Of a stretch of 64,000 nt of DNA, positions 30,150 to 39,122 are shown in pieces. Origin of the DNA: Bog-473 sp963738135 (GTDB taxonomy: Bacteria; Actinomycetota; Acidimicrobiia; Acidimicrobiales; RAAP-2). The stretch is from positions 501,444-565,443 of the forward strand of contig CAVTVK010000002.1 of the NCBI GenBank assembly GCA_963738135.1, written 5' to 3'. The position numbers were made by a program, and so were the translations under genes. Each line of letters begins with the position of its first letter. Positions within the stretch are counted from its first letter, which is position 1. The notes under the pieces were generated by a model. It did not search any database. It worked only from the letters and a program-made list of their open reading frames with translations, and was not told where the DNA came from.

Positions 30150-30163
30150 CCAGTCTACACTAG
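30150..30163. promoter_or_regulatory. CTAGT-N4-ACTAG operator between the suf operon and the divergent membrane gene
   Basis: CCAGT-CTAC-ACTAG, one mismatch in the left half. It lies 60 bp from the suf operon start and on the other side upstream of the plus-strand gene at 30384, so it may control both. Confidence 0.55.
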
Positions 30164-30383
30164 AGTAATGAAGCTCACTACGCAGGTCGTGGAGGGGTTC
30201 GTGAGTGAACCACATGGGCTGGCGGTGGACCGAAGAGGCTGGTTCGTTACGGGTCCACCCGTCACCGCGACATCGCAAAAACGCCAGCCGAACTTTGGCT
30301 GGACTGATGCATCCGGCCTCTTGCGTCATCGAGCAGGAAGCGAAAGAATTTCGTATCGACTAAGAGAGAAGAGGAGAACGTAC

Positions 30384-30857
30384 ATGTTGGCAACGAGTAC
30401 GCCATTGGTCGCCCTTGAGCTGCTGGCAGCTTGTGTGTGGGTGGGAAGCCTTGTCTGTTTGGCGCTTGTGACGAGTTCAGCCCGTAAGGTTCTCGACGGC
30501 CCATCACAGGTGGCCTTCTTCCGAGCCATCGGCCGGCGCTACGGCATCGTCGGTACGGTTGCGCTTCTGGTCGCGATCGGGTGTGGCTTGGCGCTCGCCT
30601 GGCCGCCATCGACGTGGTCAGTCACCATGGATTCTGCCGTTGTGCTCTCGGGGGTGTTAGTACTCGCGACCATCGCCGGCATGATCCAAGCGCGGGCGAT
30701 GACCGGACTACGTCGTCGGGTAGTGGGCGCTCCAGGTGATACCGCCGCCGCAGAAGCACTTCGTCGGGGCAGGACTCTGGCTAGAGCGTTGCGCGGAACG
30801 ATGGCCGCGTTGACGCTCAGCGTCCTTGTGCTCGCAGCACAGGCCATCACGCACTGA
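30384..30857 (+). CDS. four-span membrane protein (CopD/DUF4149-like)
   Basis: ATG 30384 is chosen because AGGAG lies seven bases upstream; the frame is open back to 30168 but that part lacks protein character. The 157 residues contain four spans: ALELLAACVWVGSLVCLALVT, IVGTVALLVAIGCGLALAW, AVVLSGVLVLATIAGMIQ and TMAALTLSVLVLAAQA. Basic loops (ARAMTGLRRRVVG) lie between. The pattern is like small CopD/DUF4149-type proteins of unknown or metal-related function. It is divergent from the suf operon. Confidence 0.65.
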   Translation: MLATSTPLVALELLAACVWVGSLVCLALVTSSARKVLDGPSQVAFFRAIGRRYGIVGTVALLVAIGCGLALAWPPSTWSVTMDSAVVLSGVLVLATIAGMIQARAMTGLRRRVVGAPGDTAAAEALRRGRTLARALRGTMAALTLSVLVLAAQAITH

Positions 30858-30883
30858 CCGCCCGATCACTCGGTTTGCGGAAC

Positions 30884-31320
30884 TTAGTCTCCTACGGGAG
30901 ACCGAAGTCCCACTGCGAAGCGATTCCAACCGTTGATCGCTACGATGGCGAGCGTGAGTGCCAAATCTCTTCCTCACTGAAATGGCTTTCCAACGGCTTG
31001 TAGATGTCAGTCGGGTGCTCCTGAATTGGGGCAGCATCGTCAGTGCTTCGCACCATGCCAGCGCAGCGCGCTCCCGGGACGAGTAGCAGGGCGCCTCTCG
31101 CCAGACGACCACGAGGTGAAGACGTTGCGCCTCTACTCCTATGGTCGCGGCATTCTTCGTGTGCATGTCCACGCAGTATGCGCATCCGTTGAGCTGGGAC
31201 GCGCCGAACTTCACCAGTTCGACGAGTGGCGCTTCAAGAGGGAGCTCTGGCGGAGGCTACTTCCAATCCAGCTAAAGCCTGAGTCGCGGCCGGAAAGGCC
31301 TCTGGGTAATGAACGCGCAC
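30884..31320 (-). CDS. AhpD-like carboxymuconolactone decarboxylase family protein, frameshifts
   Basis: The start is GTG 31320 behind GGAGG. Successive frames give VHYPEAFPAATQALAGLE, then LVKFGASQLNGCAYCVDMHTKNA, then LHLVVVWREAPCYSSRERAALAWCEALT, then YKPLESHFSEEE and finally LALTLAIVAINGWNRFAVG to a TAA at 30884-30886. The redox motif CAYCVDMH (CxxC with downstream His) marks AhpD-type peroxidase-partner proteins. At least three small shifts are needed. It belongs with the peroxide/redox set here. Confidence 0.7.
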
Positions 31321-31587
31321 GATCGTGTTCCTCCTTCTCCGGGCCCAGGACGGGTTGCCGCCCGAGCAAAAGTGAGTTCTCATGACCGACCAATCCGTGG
31401 GTAACCGGCGGGCCAAGCCATAGAACGAGATGCCATGTCGCGGAGAAAGTCCATTGGTCGGGCGGAGCCAGGGCTGCCAGGCCGAGCCAGGGTTGCCAGA
31501 CTGGGCGGTCCCACGATGGCGGCAGCAAACAATTCGAGTAGTTGGACGGGTCATCAGGACAGCGGGCTTCATACGGTGTCAAAACCC

Positions 31588-32025
31588 TCAGGCGGGCTGA
31601 GCGATGAGTGCGTCCGCCGCGCGGAGCCGGGCTGCTAGAGCGCCGAGCATTGTTCGGGTGATGGGCGGCGCTGCCTCGATGAGCGCGCCGAACTCTCCTC
31701 TAGTGAGATTCAGTACCTGCATCGGAGTCTCAGCCATTACTGATGCGCTGCGGCTACCCCCGTCGATGAGGGAAAGTTCGCCAAATAAATCTCCGGGGCC
31801 AAAAGTGGCCACCGAAAGACCGTGTACTCGGCAGCTCGCGCGACCTGAGAGGACGATGAAGCACTCTGAACCCGGTGCTCCCGACACAGTCAATGTGCGC
31901 CCCTCGTCGACGGAGACTTGTGTGCCGAGCCCAGCGACCCGTTGAAGCTGTCTGTTCGTGCAGCTAGCGAACAGAGGCACATGCCTGAGCTGATCCAAGA
32001 CCTCTCGTGGTACCCGTCTCTTCAT
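31588..32025 (-). CDS. cyclic-nucleotide-binding (CRP-type) domain protein without HTH
   Basis: I prefer ATG 32025 (GAGGAG upstream) over the longer frame to 32049. The 145 residues form a cNMP-binding beta-barrel: VPLFASCTNRQLQRVAGLG, CFIVLSGRASCRVHG, FGPGDLFGELSLIDGGSRSASVMAET and a final helix EFGALIEAAPPITRTMLGALAARL. There is no DNA-binding domain, so it acts as a sensor or partner domain. A perfect copy of the operator lies 35 bp upstream. Confidence 0.85.
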   Translation of the reverse strand: MKRRVPREVLDQLRHVPLFASCTNRQLQRVAGLGTQVSVDEGRTLTVSGAPGSECFIVLSGRASCRVHGLSVATFGPGDLFGELSLIDGGSRSASVMAETPMQVLNLTRGEFGALIEAAPPITRTMLGALAARLRAADALIAQPA

Positions 32026-32059
32026 GCGCGTCTCCTCTTGATGGTGCAACTCTATAACT

Positions 32060-32073
32060 CTAGTATAAACTAG
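32060..32073. promoter_or_regulatory. CTAGT-N4-ACTAG operator, upstream of cNMP-binding protein
   Basis: CTAGT-ATAA-ACTAG; with flanks the palindrome extends to CTCTAGT-ATAA-ACTAGAG, the longest perfect copy in the window. Confidence 0.75.
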
Positions 32074-32075
32074 AG

Positions 32076-32453
32076 AAAGAGTGCAAGTCGAGGGTCCCCA
32101 GTGAGCCGAGGATCCGCATTGAATTGGGCCCAGTTCGACAGGGCTGCATCGGAGGGCGCCGTACCACGGGTTCGCACCTTCGCGGGATGACGACGTGTCT
32201 TTGGGACTCCCGAGCTACGCCCGGAACCTTTGAGGGAACAACGTTTCAGCTGGCGTCATCAGGGACGGGGGACCTTTCCACAGACATCTGGGGAAGAAGG
32301 ATCGTCCCACGGGTCGACCCGCGCTTGGCGCTCAACATGGGGCCTTCATCCGTGCTCGTCCGGCACCTTGAGCCAGAATCTTCGATCTCGTTCGAATCCC
32401 GAGTATGTCCTAACCAGGTTGCAGAGAAGAAAGGAAGTCATACGGACATTTCG
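32076..32453. other. gene-free stretch
   Basis: A plus-strand open frame crosses this stretch but has no protein-like character or ribosome site. Nothing else recognised. Confidence 0.4.
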
Positions 32454-32502
32454 GGACCCCCGGAATCGTTAGAATGCAGGTTTCGATTCCGGGGTTCCGA
32501 AG
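32454..32502 (-). terminator. hairpin downstream of the MFS gene
   Basis: CCCCGGAATCG pairs with CGATTCCGGGG across a 15-nt loop, with further partial pairing outside. It lies about 65 bp beyond the stop of the minus-strand MFS gene, where a terminator would be expected. No clear U-tract follows. Confidence 0.45.
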
Positions 32503-32569
32503 ATTCCGAGTTCTACTTCAGAACGTGAACTCTGGGCCGTTGAGACGGCTTCTTACAACGTAATCCGAT

Positions 32570-34281
32570 TCACAGCGTCGCTGCAGGAACGCCAGATTGA
32601 GCCAGGCGAGCCAGCTCTTCTTGAATCAACTGTTCGTGACGCTCTTCATCGAGTTTGGCCTTGTTCGGGCTCCACCGGCCTTTTATCAAGAAGATCGTTG
32701 GTAAGAACACGATCATGCCGCCGACGCACACCCAGTACCAACGCTGCCACTGCTTGGGTGTCTCGTTCACGGCATTCTGCAGAGCAGTCAATTGCGCTGA
32801 ATGCGCCGAGAGGTAGTCAAGTTGAGCAGTGTATGGGACGACCAGGGTATTGAGGTTCTTCTCGTTGGCCACCAGCTGGGCGAAGTTTGCAGCACCAATC
32901 GCCTTAACGGTGGCTGCAATGTTGGCCGCCGAGGGGTCTTTCGCCACGGCGTTGACGACCGCCTGGTTCTCTTTGATAGTGAGGAGTGCGGCGTGACCTG
33001 GGCGAAGGCCACGGAGGCGGATGGTCTTCAAGAAGGCCTGGATCTGTGGCGTGGCGTAGGGCTGGTTATTGATGATTGGATTCACGTGTTGATCACGAGC
33101 GGCAAGAAGATGAAGACGAAACGGCGACGACAAGCGCAGCAGCAACCAAAGAGCGAGGCCGGTGGCCACGAGCAGGGGTTCTTCGCCTCGACGTCTCGGT
33201 GTAGGCGCCATCCACGGGGCGTAACAGATAGACAGGCACACGGCCAGACAGACGCGAGAAAGACAATGTCGAGTACACGGTGTACGGGTGGGTAGCCGGA
33301 GTAAGAAGAGAATCAAGGAGACGATCGCTCCGACGGCGCGACGCTATGAATGGCTTGCGCACTTGAGTTTGTCCGAGACGAATCCCACCACGATGAGAGC
33401 ACGATCTCAGCCCCAGAACCACTCATTGAGACGTTGGCCTGGGCCACGAGAAGTTCGTGCGTCGGCATTCTTGAAGACGGTGGACAATAGATGGTGAAGA
33501 ACGGCGCGCGTAGTACACAGGAGGAAATGACGCGATACCAAGGCGGAGCCACGAGGTCCCACTTGAGGATCTGGGCCACGGCTTCTGAGTGCCTTGAGCA
33601 ACTCTAGTCGGAAACACACGGGCGCGAGCTTCGAGGAGAGCAGCTCGCTCATAGAACGCATCAGTTGGTGCGCAGCTGGGGCAGAGATCCTTCAAGAAGA
33701 AGAGGCACAGCACAAAGACAACGAGCGCGTAATGCGAGAAGTAGAACTGGCTGTGCAGCGGTGAGGTTTGCAGCGCTGTGAAGTGATAGAGCGTATGGGC
33801 GCAACACGCTCACGACGAGGGAGCAACGACTGGGCGAGCGTCAGAATCCATGGCGACGCGCCGATCTGGGGGCTGAAGTGCGCACAAGGGCTGGGGTGGC
33901 GAGCGAGGATGGCACTTGACAGACGAGGAGACAGATGCACAGTGGCGAAGGACACTGCTGTGTGTGGCGGAACGCGAAGGCGACAGAACGCGACGATGAG
34001 CAGCGTAGATCACAACGTTGGACGCCAGCGGTGTTGACTGGCTGGAAGGGAGGCGAGCGCGCGATGGCGTTGAAATGATGACGATAGACGTAGAAGGAGA
34101 ACGACATGTGGTATGTCGCAGAATGTTGGCGTGACGCGGTTGGGTGTAGTAGGTGTAGTAGAGGACGATTGTGGCGATGACGGCAGACCAGGAGCCGATT
34201 GTCGCTTGGATGCGGGGTATTGTGATCTGGTGGACGAAGAGAAACGGGCTGCAGGGCTGCGCTGCTTGCGGGCGCTGGCAT
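32570..34281 (-). pseudogene. MFS transporter with very many small frame breaks
   Basis: Family-like blocks alternate in all three minus frames: ATIGSWSAVIATIVLYYTYY (near 34180), HFSPQIGASPW (33870), VGFVSDKL-like sequence (33370), AVCLSICYAPWMA (33220), LVATGLALW (33160), NPIINNQPYATPQIQAFL (33060) and a final frame with WVCVGGMIVFLPTIFLIKGRW (32720) and a charged tail. Together they outline an MFS permease with a large extracellular loop between late spans. Between 33100 and 34280 a break occurs every few tens of bases, mostly as single-base losses in GC-rich codons. That is far denser than in any neighbour. The substrate is unknown. Confidence 0.5.
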
Positions 34282-34642
34282 CGTTGAGTTGTGGTATTGA
34301 GGCCCTTCAGTACGAGGCCTTCCGCTGCTCGGTGCATATAAGAGCGAAAATAGCTCAAGTGGAATCTGAAGACACCAATTTTTCGTCTACGTTAGGTGAC
34401 GTGGCTCGTGATATGACGACGTACGGGTTCGCTCTCTGGTGGCGCGGTGGGGGCGGAGTGGCAAGGCCGCACGAAGGCTGAAGGCTCGGCATCTCGAGTC
34501 TCGCAATCGCCTCGTGGCGAGGTTGTCTTCACGGCTGTGCGGGACAAAAACACACATACACGGCTTCCACATTCAACGCCAGTGCACCGGGAGGATCCAC
34601 ATATCATGCATTGACAAGATCTCTTCTGATTGGAAGGACGCA
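34282..34642. other. gene-free stretch
   Basis: No supported gene; promoter of the UspA gene is expected at its right end. The far N-terminus of the broken MFS gene may reach into its left end. Confidence 0.35.
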
Positions 34643-35070
34643 ATGTTCTCTACAATCGTTGTTGGTACGGACGGCTCGGCTACGCATCGGTAGCGGTGAG
34701 GATGGCCGCTCAAATAGCTCGTCGGAACGACGCAACACTCCATCTCCTGTCGGTATCTAAGTTGGCCGCCGGCGTTGGCGGAGGGGGACTCGCTTCAGGG
34801 GATCCGGTCGGTGGCGACGCCCTTTTGAAGCTTGCGGCAGATCGGATGCTTGAGGAGCTGTCTCGCGAGATGGAGGGCCTTGAGGTGGTCACTCGCACCG
34901 AATCGGGCGCTCCGGCAACAGCAATCGTTCGGTATGCAGACGAAATCGGAGCCGACCTCATCGTGGTCGGGAGCAAGGGCATGCAGGGAACACGAAGGGT
35001 CATTGGTTCGGTACCGAATACCGTGGCACACAAAGCAGGCTGCCATGTCATGATCGTCAAGACCACCTGA
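34643..35070 (+). CDS. universal stress protein (UspA family), one frameshift
   Basis: ATG 34643 follows GGAAGGA. The first frame gives MFSTIVVGTDGSATH; a shift near 34693 leads to AVRMAAQIARRNDATLHLLSV ... AIVRYADEIGADLIVVGSKGMQGTRRVIGSVPNTVAHKAGCHVMIV. The ATP-binding pattern G-x2-G-x9-G-S is present (GSKGMQGTRRVIGSVPN). The full length, about 142 residues, is normal. It stands upstream of the peroxiredoxin-OsmC pair. Confidence 0.85.
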
Positions 35071-35311
35071 TCTCGGGGGTCGAGAGTCTCTCTCTCCGAT
35101 GCGGGGCGTGAAACAGTCTCCCTAGGTGCCAGCGCCCAAGTTAATTGTTTCCAGCGGTGAAAAAGACCAACGCCAGACGGAACTCACACGATCGGGCCGC
35201 CCGGTGACAGAAGCCTTGGCTCACTGATGTTGTCGTGCTGCTCGAGCTGATTCGAAGGCAATGCCCCTCGACGCCACTGTTAAGTCGACAAGGCGTCGGA
35301 CGATGGATACA

Positions 35312-35325
35312 CTAGTTAAAACTAG
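35312..35325. promoter_or_regulatory. CTAGT-N4-ACTAG operator, upstream of peroxiredoxin
   Basis: Perfect CTAGT-TAAA-ACTAG, ending 33 bp before ATG 35358. Confidence 0.75.
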
Positions 35326-35357
35326 AAATAACTCGCATGCCGATGAGGAGGAGTTTG

Positions 35358-35993
35358 ATGACGATCCAACTAGGTGACACAGCGCCTGACTTCACTGCTG
35401 AGACGACCGAAGGCCGCCTGAATTTCTACGAGTACCTGGGCGACAGTTGGGGCATCCTCTTTTCTCATCCAGCCGATTTCACCCCGGTATGCACAACCGA
35501 ACTCGGAGAGTTCGCCCGACGAAGGATGAATTCACCGGTCGCAACGCCAAGCTGATCGGCGTAAGCGTTGACTCCGTAGAGTCACATCGAGGCTGGTCGG
35601 CTGACATTGCAGAAACGCAAGGACTGGGTCTCAATTACCCGCTCGTCGGCGACGAAGAGCAGAACCGTCGCCAACTTGTACGGAATGATCCATCCGAACG
35701 CCATCGAAACCGCCACGGTTCGCACGGTGTTCGTCATCGGGCCCGACAAGAAGGTGAAGCTGACGCTCACCTATCCGGCCAACGTTGGGCGCAATGTCGA
35801 AGAAATCATCCGTGTCTTGGACGCCTTGCAACTCGGCAGCCGCTACTCGGTGTCGACGCCCGTGAACTGGACCAATGGGGACGACGTGATCATCTCGCCA
35901 GCCGTCTCAGACAACGACGCCCTGATCAAGTTCCCAAAGGGTTTCACCGCCCTGAAGCCTTACCTGCGGCTGACACCGCAGCCGAACAAATGA
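35358..35993 (+). CDS. 1-Cys (Prx6-type) peroxiredoxin, frameshifts
   Basis: ATG 35358 is preceded by GAGGAGG. Blocks in successive frames: GDTAPDFTAETTEGRLNFYEYL, SHPADFTPVCTTELGEFA (peroxidatic Cys in PxxxTxxC), AKLIGVSVDSVESHRGW, ETQGLGLNYPLVGDEE, LYGMIHPNAIETATVRTVFVIG and the long C-terminal part ALQLGSRYSVSTPVNW ... PKGFTALKPYLRLTPQP. The extended C-terminus is typical of Prx6-like enzymes, about 210 residues. Two or three shifts (near 35515, 35625 and 35665) break it. It reduces peroxides, and the OsmC gene follows 34 bp downstream. Confidence 0.88.
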
Positions 35994-36027
35994 TCGTACA
36001 GGGCGTCGACGACAAGGAGGAAGGATC

Positions 36028-36456
36028 ATGACAGAGAGAACCGCAAGCGCGGCTTGGGAAGGATCCGTCAAAGATGGCCACGGGACGATCTCCCTCGGGA
36101 GTGGATTATTCGAAGCGCCTTACTCGTTTGGTTCACGCTTCGGAGCCCAGGCGGGAACCAACCCTGAAGAGCTTGTCGGCGCGGCGGCGGCCGGGTGTTT
36201 TACCATGGCGCTGTCGCTCGCCCTTTCTGAACTCGGAGCCGCTCCGAGTCGAATCGACACCACCGCCCAGGTGACGATTGACAAGACCGCCGATGGCTTC
36301 AAGATCACCTCGATCGAACTCCGCTGTGAGGCGACCGTGCCGGGTGTCGATCAGGAGACATTTGGGCGCGAAGCCGAACGGGCAAAAAGTAATTGTCCAG
36401 TATCACAAGCCCTCAGCGGAACAGACATTCGCTTGGAAGCCCGCTTGAAGGCGTGA
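36028..36456 (+). CDS. OsmC-family peroxiredoxin
   Basis: An intact 142-residue protein with AGTNPEELVGAAAAGCFTMALS and KSNCPVSQALSG, the two redox cysteines of OsmC/Ohr-type thiol peroxidases. It starts behind GGAGGAAGG and follows the 1-Cys peroxiredoxin, probably in one transcript controlled by the operator at 35312. It detoxifies organic hydroperoxides. Confidence 0.92.
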   Translation: MTERTASAAWEGSVKDGHGTISLGSGLFEAPYSFGSRFGAQAGTNPEELVGAAAAGCFTMALSLALSELGAAPSRIDTTAQVTIDKTADGFKITSIELRCEATVPGVDQETFGREAERAKSNCPVSQALSGTDIRLEARLKA

Positions 36457-36477
36457 GGCCGTTTGGATCGCTCGCCC

Positions 36478-37149
36478 TCAGGCCGGGGACTTCTCGGCCG
36501 GGTCCCTCCGGACGACCAAGCGACATCCGGCCCGCCGGGCATCCTTTGCCACAAGGCGATCGACCGCCAGACCGCCCAACCCCTCGGTGAGCCCCTCGGC
36601 GAGGCCGAGGTGCAGCTGGCAGACCGTGTCGGGATCTTCGTGCGCCACGTCGACGAAGGGGCAGCGCCCGAGGACGAAATCGAGCTGACGGCCTCGTTCG
36701 GTGCGGGTCGGGCGAAAGCCGCGTCTTTGCATCTCCTCTTCGATCAGGTCGGCGGCATCTCCTGTCCCGGCGAGTTCGGCCGCACGCCGGTGCCCGTCGA
36801 GGCGGCCCATTTGACGAGGATCGAGCTTGCGGCGCAGGGCATCGCCGAGCAGCTGGGCCAGCCAGGCATAGGGGCCCGCAGTACCCCAGCTCCCGGCTGC
36901 CTCGGGGTGGAGCCGGTAGAGCAGCCGGGGCCGGCCCGGCCGGTCGCGATCTTCGATTTCGTCGACGATGAGTTCGGCGTCCTTGAGCACCGCCAAATGC
37001 TGACGTACTGCGTTGTGGTTGAGCTGGACGAAGTCGGTCAGCTCGCCCACACTCACCGGCTCTTGGGCGTCGACGATGTAGCGAAAAAGTCGATAGCGCG
37101 TGGGATCACCGAGAGCCCGGGCCTGGAGCTGGGCGTCTGTTTCGTTCAC
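36478..37149 (-). CDS. SufR-like ArsR/DeoR-type regulator with Cys cluster (copy 1)
   Basis: A 223-residue protein starts at GTG 37149. The N-terminal winged helix reads ALGDPTRYRLFRYIVDAQEP, then LTDFVQLNHNAVRQHLAVLK and GRPRLLYRLHPEA. The C-terminal sensory part has RCPFVDVAHEDPDTVCQLHLG and ARRAGCRLVV, i.e. Cys-x12-Cys-x-x-His and a later Cys, as in the Fe-S-binding SufR family that represses suf genes. Copy 2 lies at 45687. An operator copy sits 24 bp upstream, inside the end of whiB, implying autoregulation. It is free of frameshifts. Confidence 0.85.
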   Translation of the reverse strand: MNETDAQLQARALGDPTRYRLFRYIVDAQEPVSVGELTDFVQLNHNAVRQHLAVLKDAELIVDEIEDRDRPGRPRLLYRLHPEAAGSWGTAGPYAWLAQLLGDALRRKLDPRQMGRLDGHRRAAELAGTGDAADLIEEEMQRRGFRPTRTERGRQLDFVLGRCPFVDVAHEDPDTVCQLHLGLAEGLTEGLGGLAVDRLVAKDARRAGCRLVVRRDPAEKSPA

Positions 37150-37172
37150 CGTAGTTTCCCCCGCACGATCTT

Positions 37173-37186
37173 CTAGTCTAGACGAG
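37173..37186. promoter_or_regulatory. CTAGT-N4-ACTAG operator, upstream of regulator copy 1
   Basis: CTAGT-CTAG-ACGAG, one mismatch. It overlaps the final codons and the TAG stop of whiB (minus strand), 24 bp from the regulator start. Confidence 0.65.
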
Positions 37187-37508
37187 AGAAATCATCTCGG
37201 ATGAAACGGGCCTGTCCTTGGCCACCGCGACTGCCGAAGGCGTCGCAGACGTCGGCGCTCACTCGGGCAAGCCCGCCCCAGACCCCATCCTCTTGATTCG
37301 TCACAAGGGCGTAGTCAAGGCAGTGGATCTGGACCGGGCAACGCGCGCAAATGGCCTTGACGTGTCGAATCTGCCGGACGGCGTCACCGACGAACTCGCC
37401 GACCGGGAAGAACAGATCGATCCCCATCTCTGAACACGCCGCCTGCGACCGCCACTCGGCCTCGTCGAAGACAGTGGGCCGCCTACTAATGCCCGAAAGG
37501 GGCTTCAC
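37173..37508 (-). CDS. WhiB-family Fe-S transcription factor
   Basis: A 111-residue protein with the four WhiB cysteines: Cys in QAACSEMGIDLFFP, then CARCPVQIHCLDYAL (C-x2-C-x5-C), followed by the GVWGGL turn and a basic tail. WhiB proteins bind an O2- and NO-sensitive [4Fe-4S] cluster and act with sigma factors; the family is essentially actinobacterial. Its ATG overlaps the transaldolase stop by 4 bp, and its own stop codon lies inside the operator of the next gene. This gives the order tal-whiB-regulator. Confidence 0.95.
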   Translation of the reverse strand: MKPLSGISRRPTVFDEAEWRSQAACSEMGIDLFFPVGEFVGDAVRQIRHVKAICARCPVQIHCLDYALVTNQEDGVWGGLARVSADVCDAFGSRGGQGQARFIRDDFSRLD

Positions 37509-38617
37509 CGGCGCTGTTGGTCACTTTGATCATTGTGGCTTTGCATACGTGTAACTCGGGCTGAGATCGCCTCGAGCAGCGCCACCCAATCAGCAACGAA
37601 CGACTTGGTGCCCTGATGCTGGAGGAATTCGCCGAGCGCGTCCACGTCGAGTCCCTCTCCGGCTATTGCTGCGATCACTCGTTCGGCCGCGGCATAGTTG
37701 GGCTCGAGCACGCCCTCGAGTGTGCCGTGGTCGGCGAAGGCCAAGAGGGTCTTCTCCGGCATTGTATCGATGGTATCGGGCACGGCCAGACTGCCGACGT
37801 AATACGTATCGGGAAGCGCTGGGTCCTTGACCGATGTCGACGCCCACAAAACGCGCTGCGGGCGGGCCCCCGCTGCCTCGAGAACTTGCCAACGCTCGCC
37901 CGCAAGTAAGGCCAGGTAGGAGGAGTAGACCTTCTGGCTCATCGCCAGCCCGAGCTTGCCGTGTAACTCCCGAGGTAGCAGCGGGTCGGCTGCAGTGTCC
38001 CAGCGCGAGACGAAAACCGACGCGACCGAGGGGATGTCGAGCGCTTGGCCGGCGGCATGTCGGCGCTCTAAGGCCCGCAGGTAAGCCTCCGCGCTCTGAA
38101 GGTAGTGGGTGTCGGAGAACAATAGGGTCATGTTGACCCCGACGCCGGCGACTACGGCTTCTTCCATAGCGGTCAGTCCAGGCGGAGTACCGGGGATCTT
38201 GACCAACAAGTTCGGCAAGGCCGCCTGGTCGTGCAGGCGGCGCGCCAAGGCCGCGGTTGCGGTCGCTTCGTAGGCCAGATCGGGGGGCACTTCCACCGAG
38301 ACGTACCCGTCGCGCCCGCCGGTTGCCTCCCACGTCAGCCTGAACAGATCGGCCGCCTTCCTCAGGTCCTCGAGCGCCACGACAAAAACGATGTCCTGGG
38401 GATCTGTCACTCCTTCGTTCACCGCACGGCGCAGCGAAGCGTCGTAGTCTTCGCTGGCGGCCATGGCGTGACCAAGGATGGTTGGGTTCGAGGTGAGTCC
38501 GGTCACGGCGAACTCGGACACATAGCGCGACAGGGCACCTGAGCGGAGCATCGTCCGGCTGATGGAATCGAGCCAGAGACTCTGCCCAGCACTATGGAGC
38601 GCTTGAGCCCCGTTCAT
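37505..38617 (-). CDS. tal: transaldolase
   Basis: An intact 370-residue enzyme of the pentose phosphate pathway that transfers dihydroxyacetone between sugar phosphates. It shows SLWLDSISRTMLRSG, VTGLTSNPTILGHA, DGYVSVEVPPDLAYE, LPNLLVKIPGTPPGL (Schiff-base Lys), VGVNMTLLFSDTHY and QRVLWASTSVKDPALPDTYYV. The length fits the actinobacterial long form. Translational overlap with whiB is unusual for a carbon-metabolism gene and suggests co-regulation with redox state (NADPH supply). Confidence 0.95.
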   Translation of the reverse strand: MNGAQALHSAGQSLWLDSISRTMLRSGALSRYVSEFAVTGLTSNPTILGHAMAASEDYDASLRRAVNEGVTDPQDIVFVVALEDLRKAADLFRLTWEATGGRDGYVSVEVPPDLAYEATATAALARRLHDQAALPNLLVKIPGTPPGLTAMEEAVVAGVGVNMTLLFSDTHYLQSAEAYLRALERRHAAGQALDIPSVASVFVSRWDTAADPLLPRELHGKLGLAMSQKVYSSYLALLAGERWQVLEAAGARPQRVLWASTSVKDPALPDTYYVGSLAVPDTIDTMPEKTLLAFADHGTLEGVLEPNYAAAERVIAAIAGEGLDVDALGEFLQHQGTKSFVADWVALLEAISARVTRMQSHNDQSDQQRR

Positions 38618-38758
38618 ACGTTCACGGCTTTTGTCTTGGTTGCTCGCGTATCGCCCGTCTTCGTCTTCCTGTCAGGCGGCTGGACCATCGGCGATCGTCC
38701 CGAGGTACACCATCCATCGTCGTGTGCACGCAATGTCCGGGTGCGCCACGGAGCAGGC

Positions 38759-39122
38759 TTAGGCACCCTTCGTGTCGCCGATCCGAGCCGCAAACCTTGG
38801 AGCTCGCCCCACATCTCCGATCCCGTCGGCTCGGCTGTTGGCTCGAACCACCGGGGGAAAGTGTCGAATCCGAGCCTCGATCGCCTCGTCGCCGGGGAAG
38901 GGAGCTTCAACGTCGGGTGAGATCGTATTCACGTAATCCGTGGTGACCCCGTTTGGCATCGACAGTCCGAGGGATCGGGCGCGCTTTGAGACGGTTGTTT
39001 GGACCCCTTGATGCCTCGAGTGGTCCATGAAACTCGACCAAGTCGTCGACCGAATCGGACCATTCGGTTAGCTCATTGGAATCGACGTCAATGGAACCTC
39101 GGGTTGAGTTCTGTGACGGCAT
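38759..39122 (-). pseudogene. 5' remnant of pyruvate dehydrogenase E1 (AceE-like)
   Basis: Two minus frames give DVDSNELTEWSDSVDDLVEFHG and then RARSLGLSMPNGVTTDYVNT, ISPDVEAPFPGDEAIEARIR and VVRANSRADGIG. These are the first ~110 residues of homodimeric AceE-type E1. After GIGD the sequence leaves the family and no later E1 blocks are visible to 38620. It therefore looks like a truncated copy, with an additional shift near 39000. A functional E1 would have to be elsewhere. Confidence 0.5.

Noticed and set aside
30168..30383. In-frame upstream start MKLTTQV that resembles the beginning of Rrf2 regulators
   Set aside because: The similarity ends after seven residues, and the strong ribosome site supports ATG 30384.
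32124..32528. 134-codon plus-strand open frame
   Set aside because: No ribosome site, no family-like sequence, and it crosses a hairpin that fits a terminator of the minus-strand gene.
36463..37176. Plus-strand open frame opposite regulator copy 1, with a similar one at 45480-46391
   Set aside because: Both are antisense shadows of the twin regulators; their conservation follows from the coding strand.
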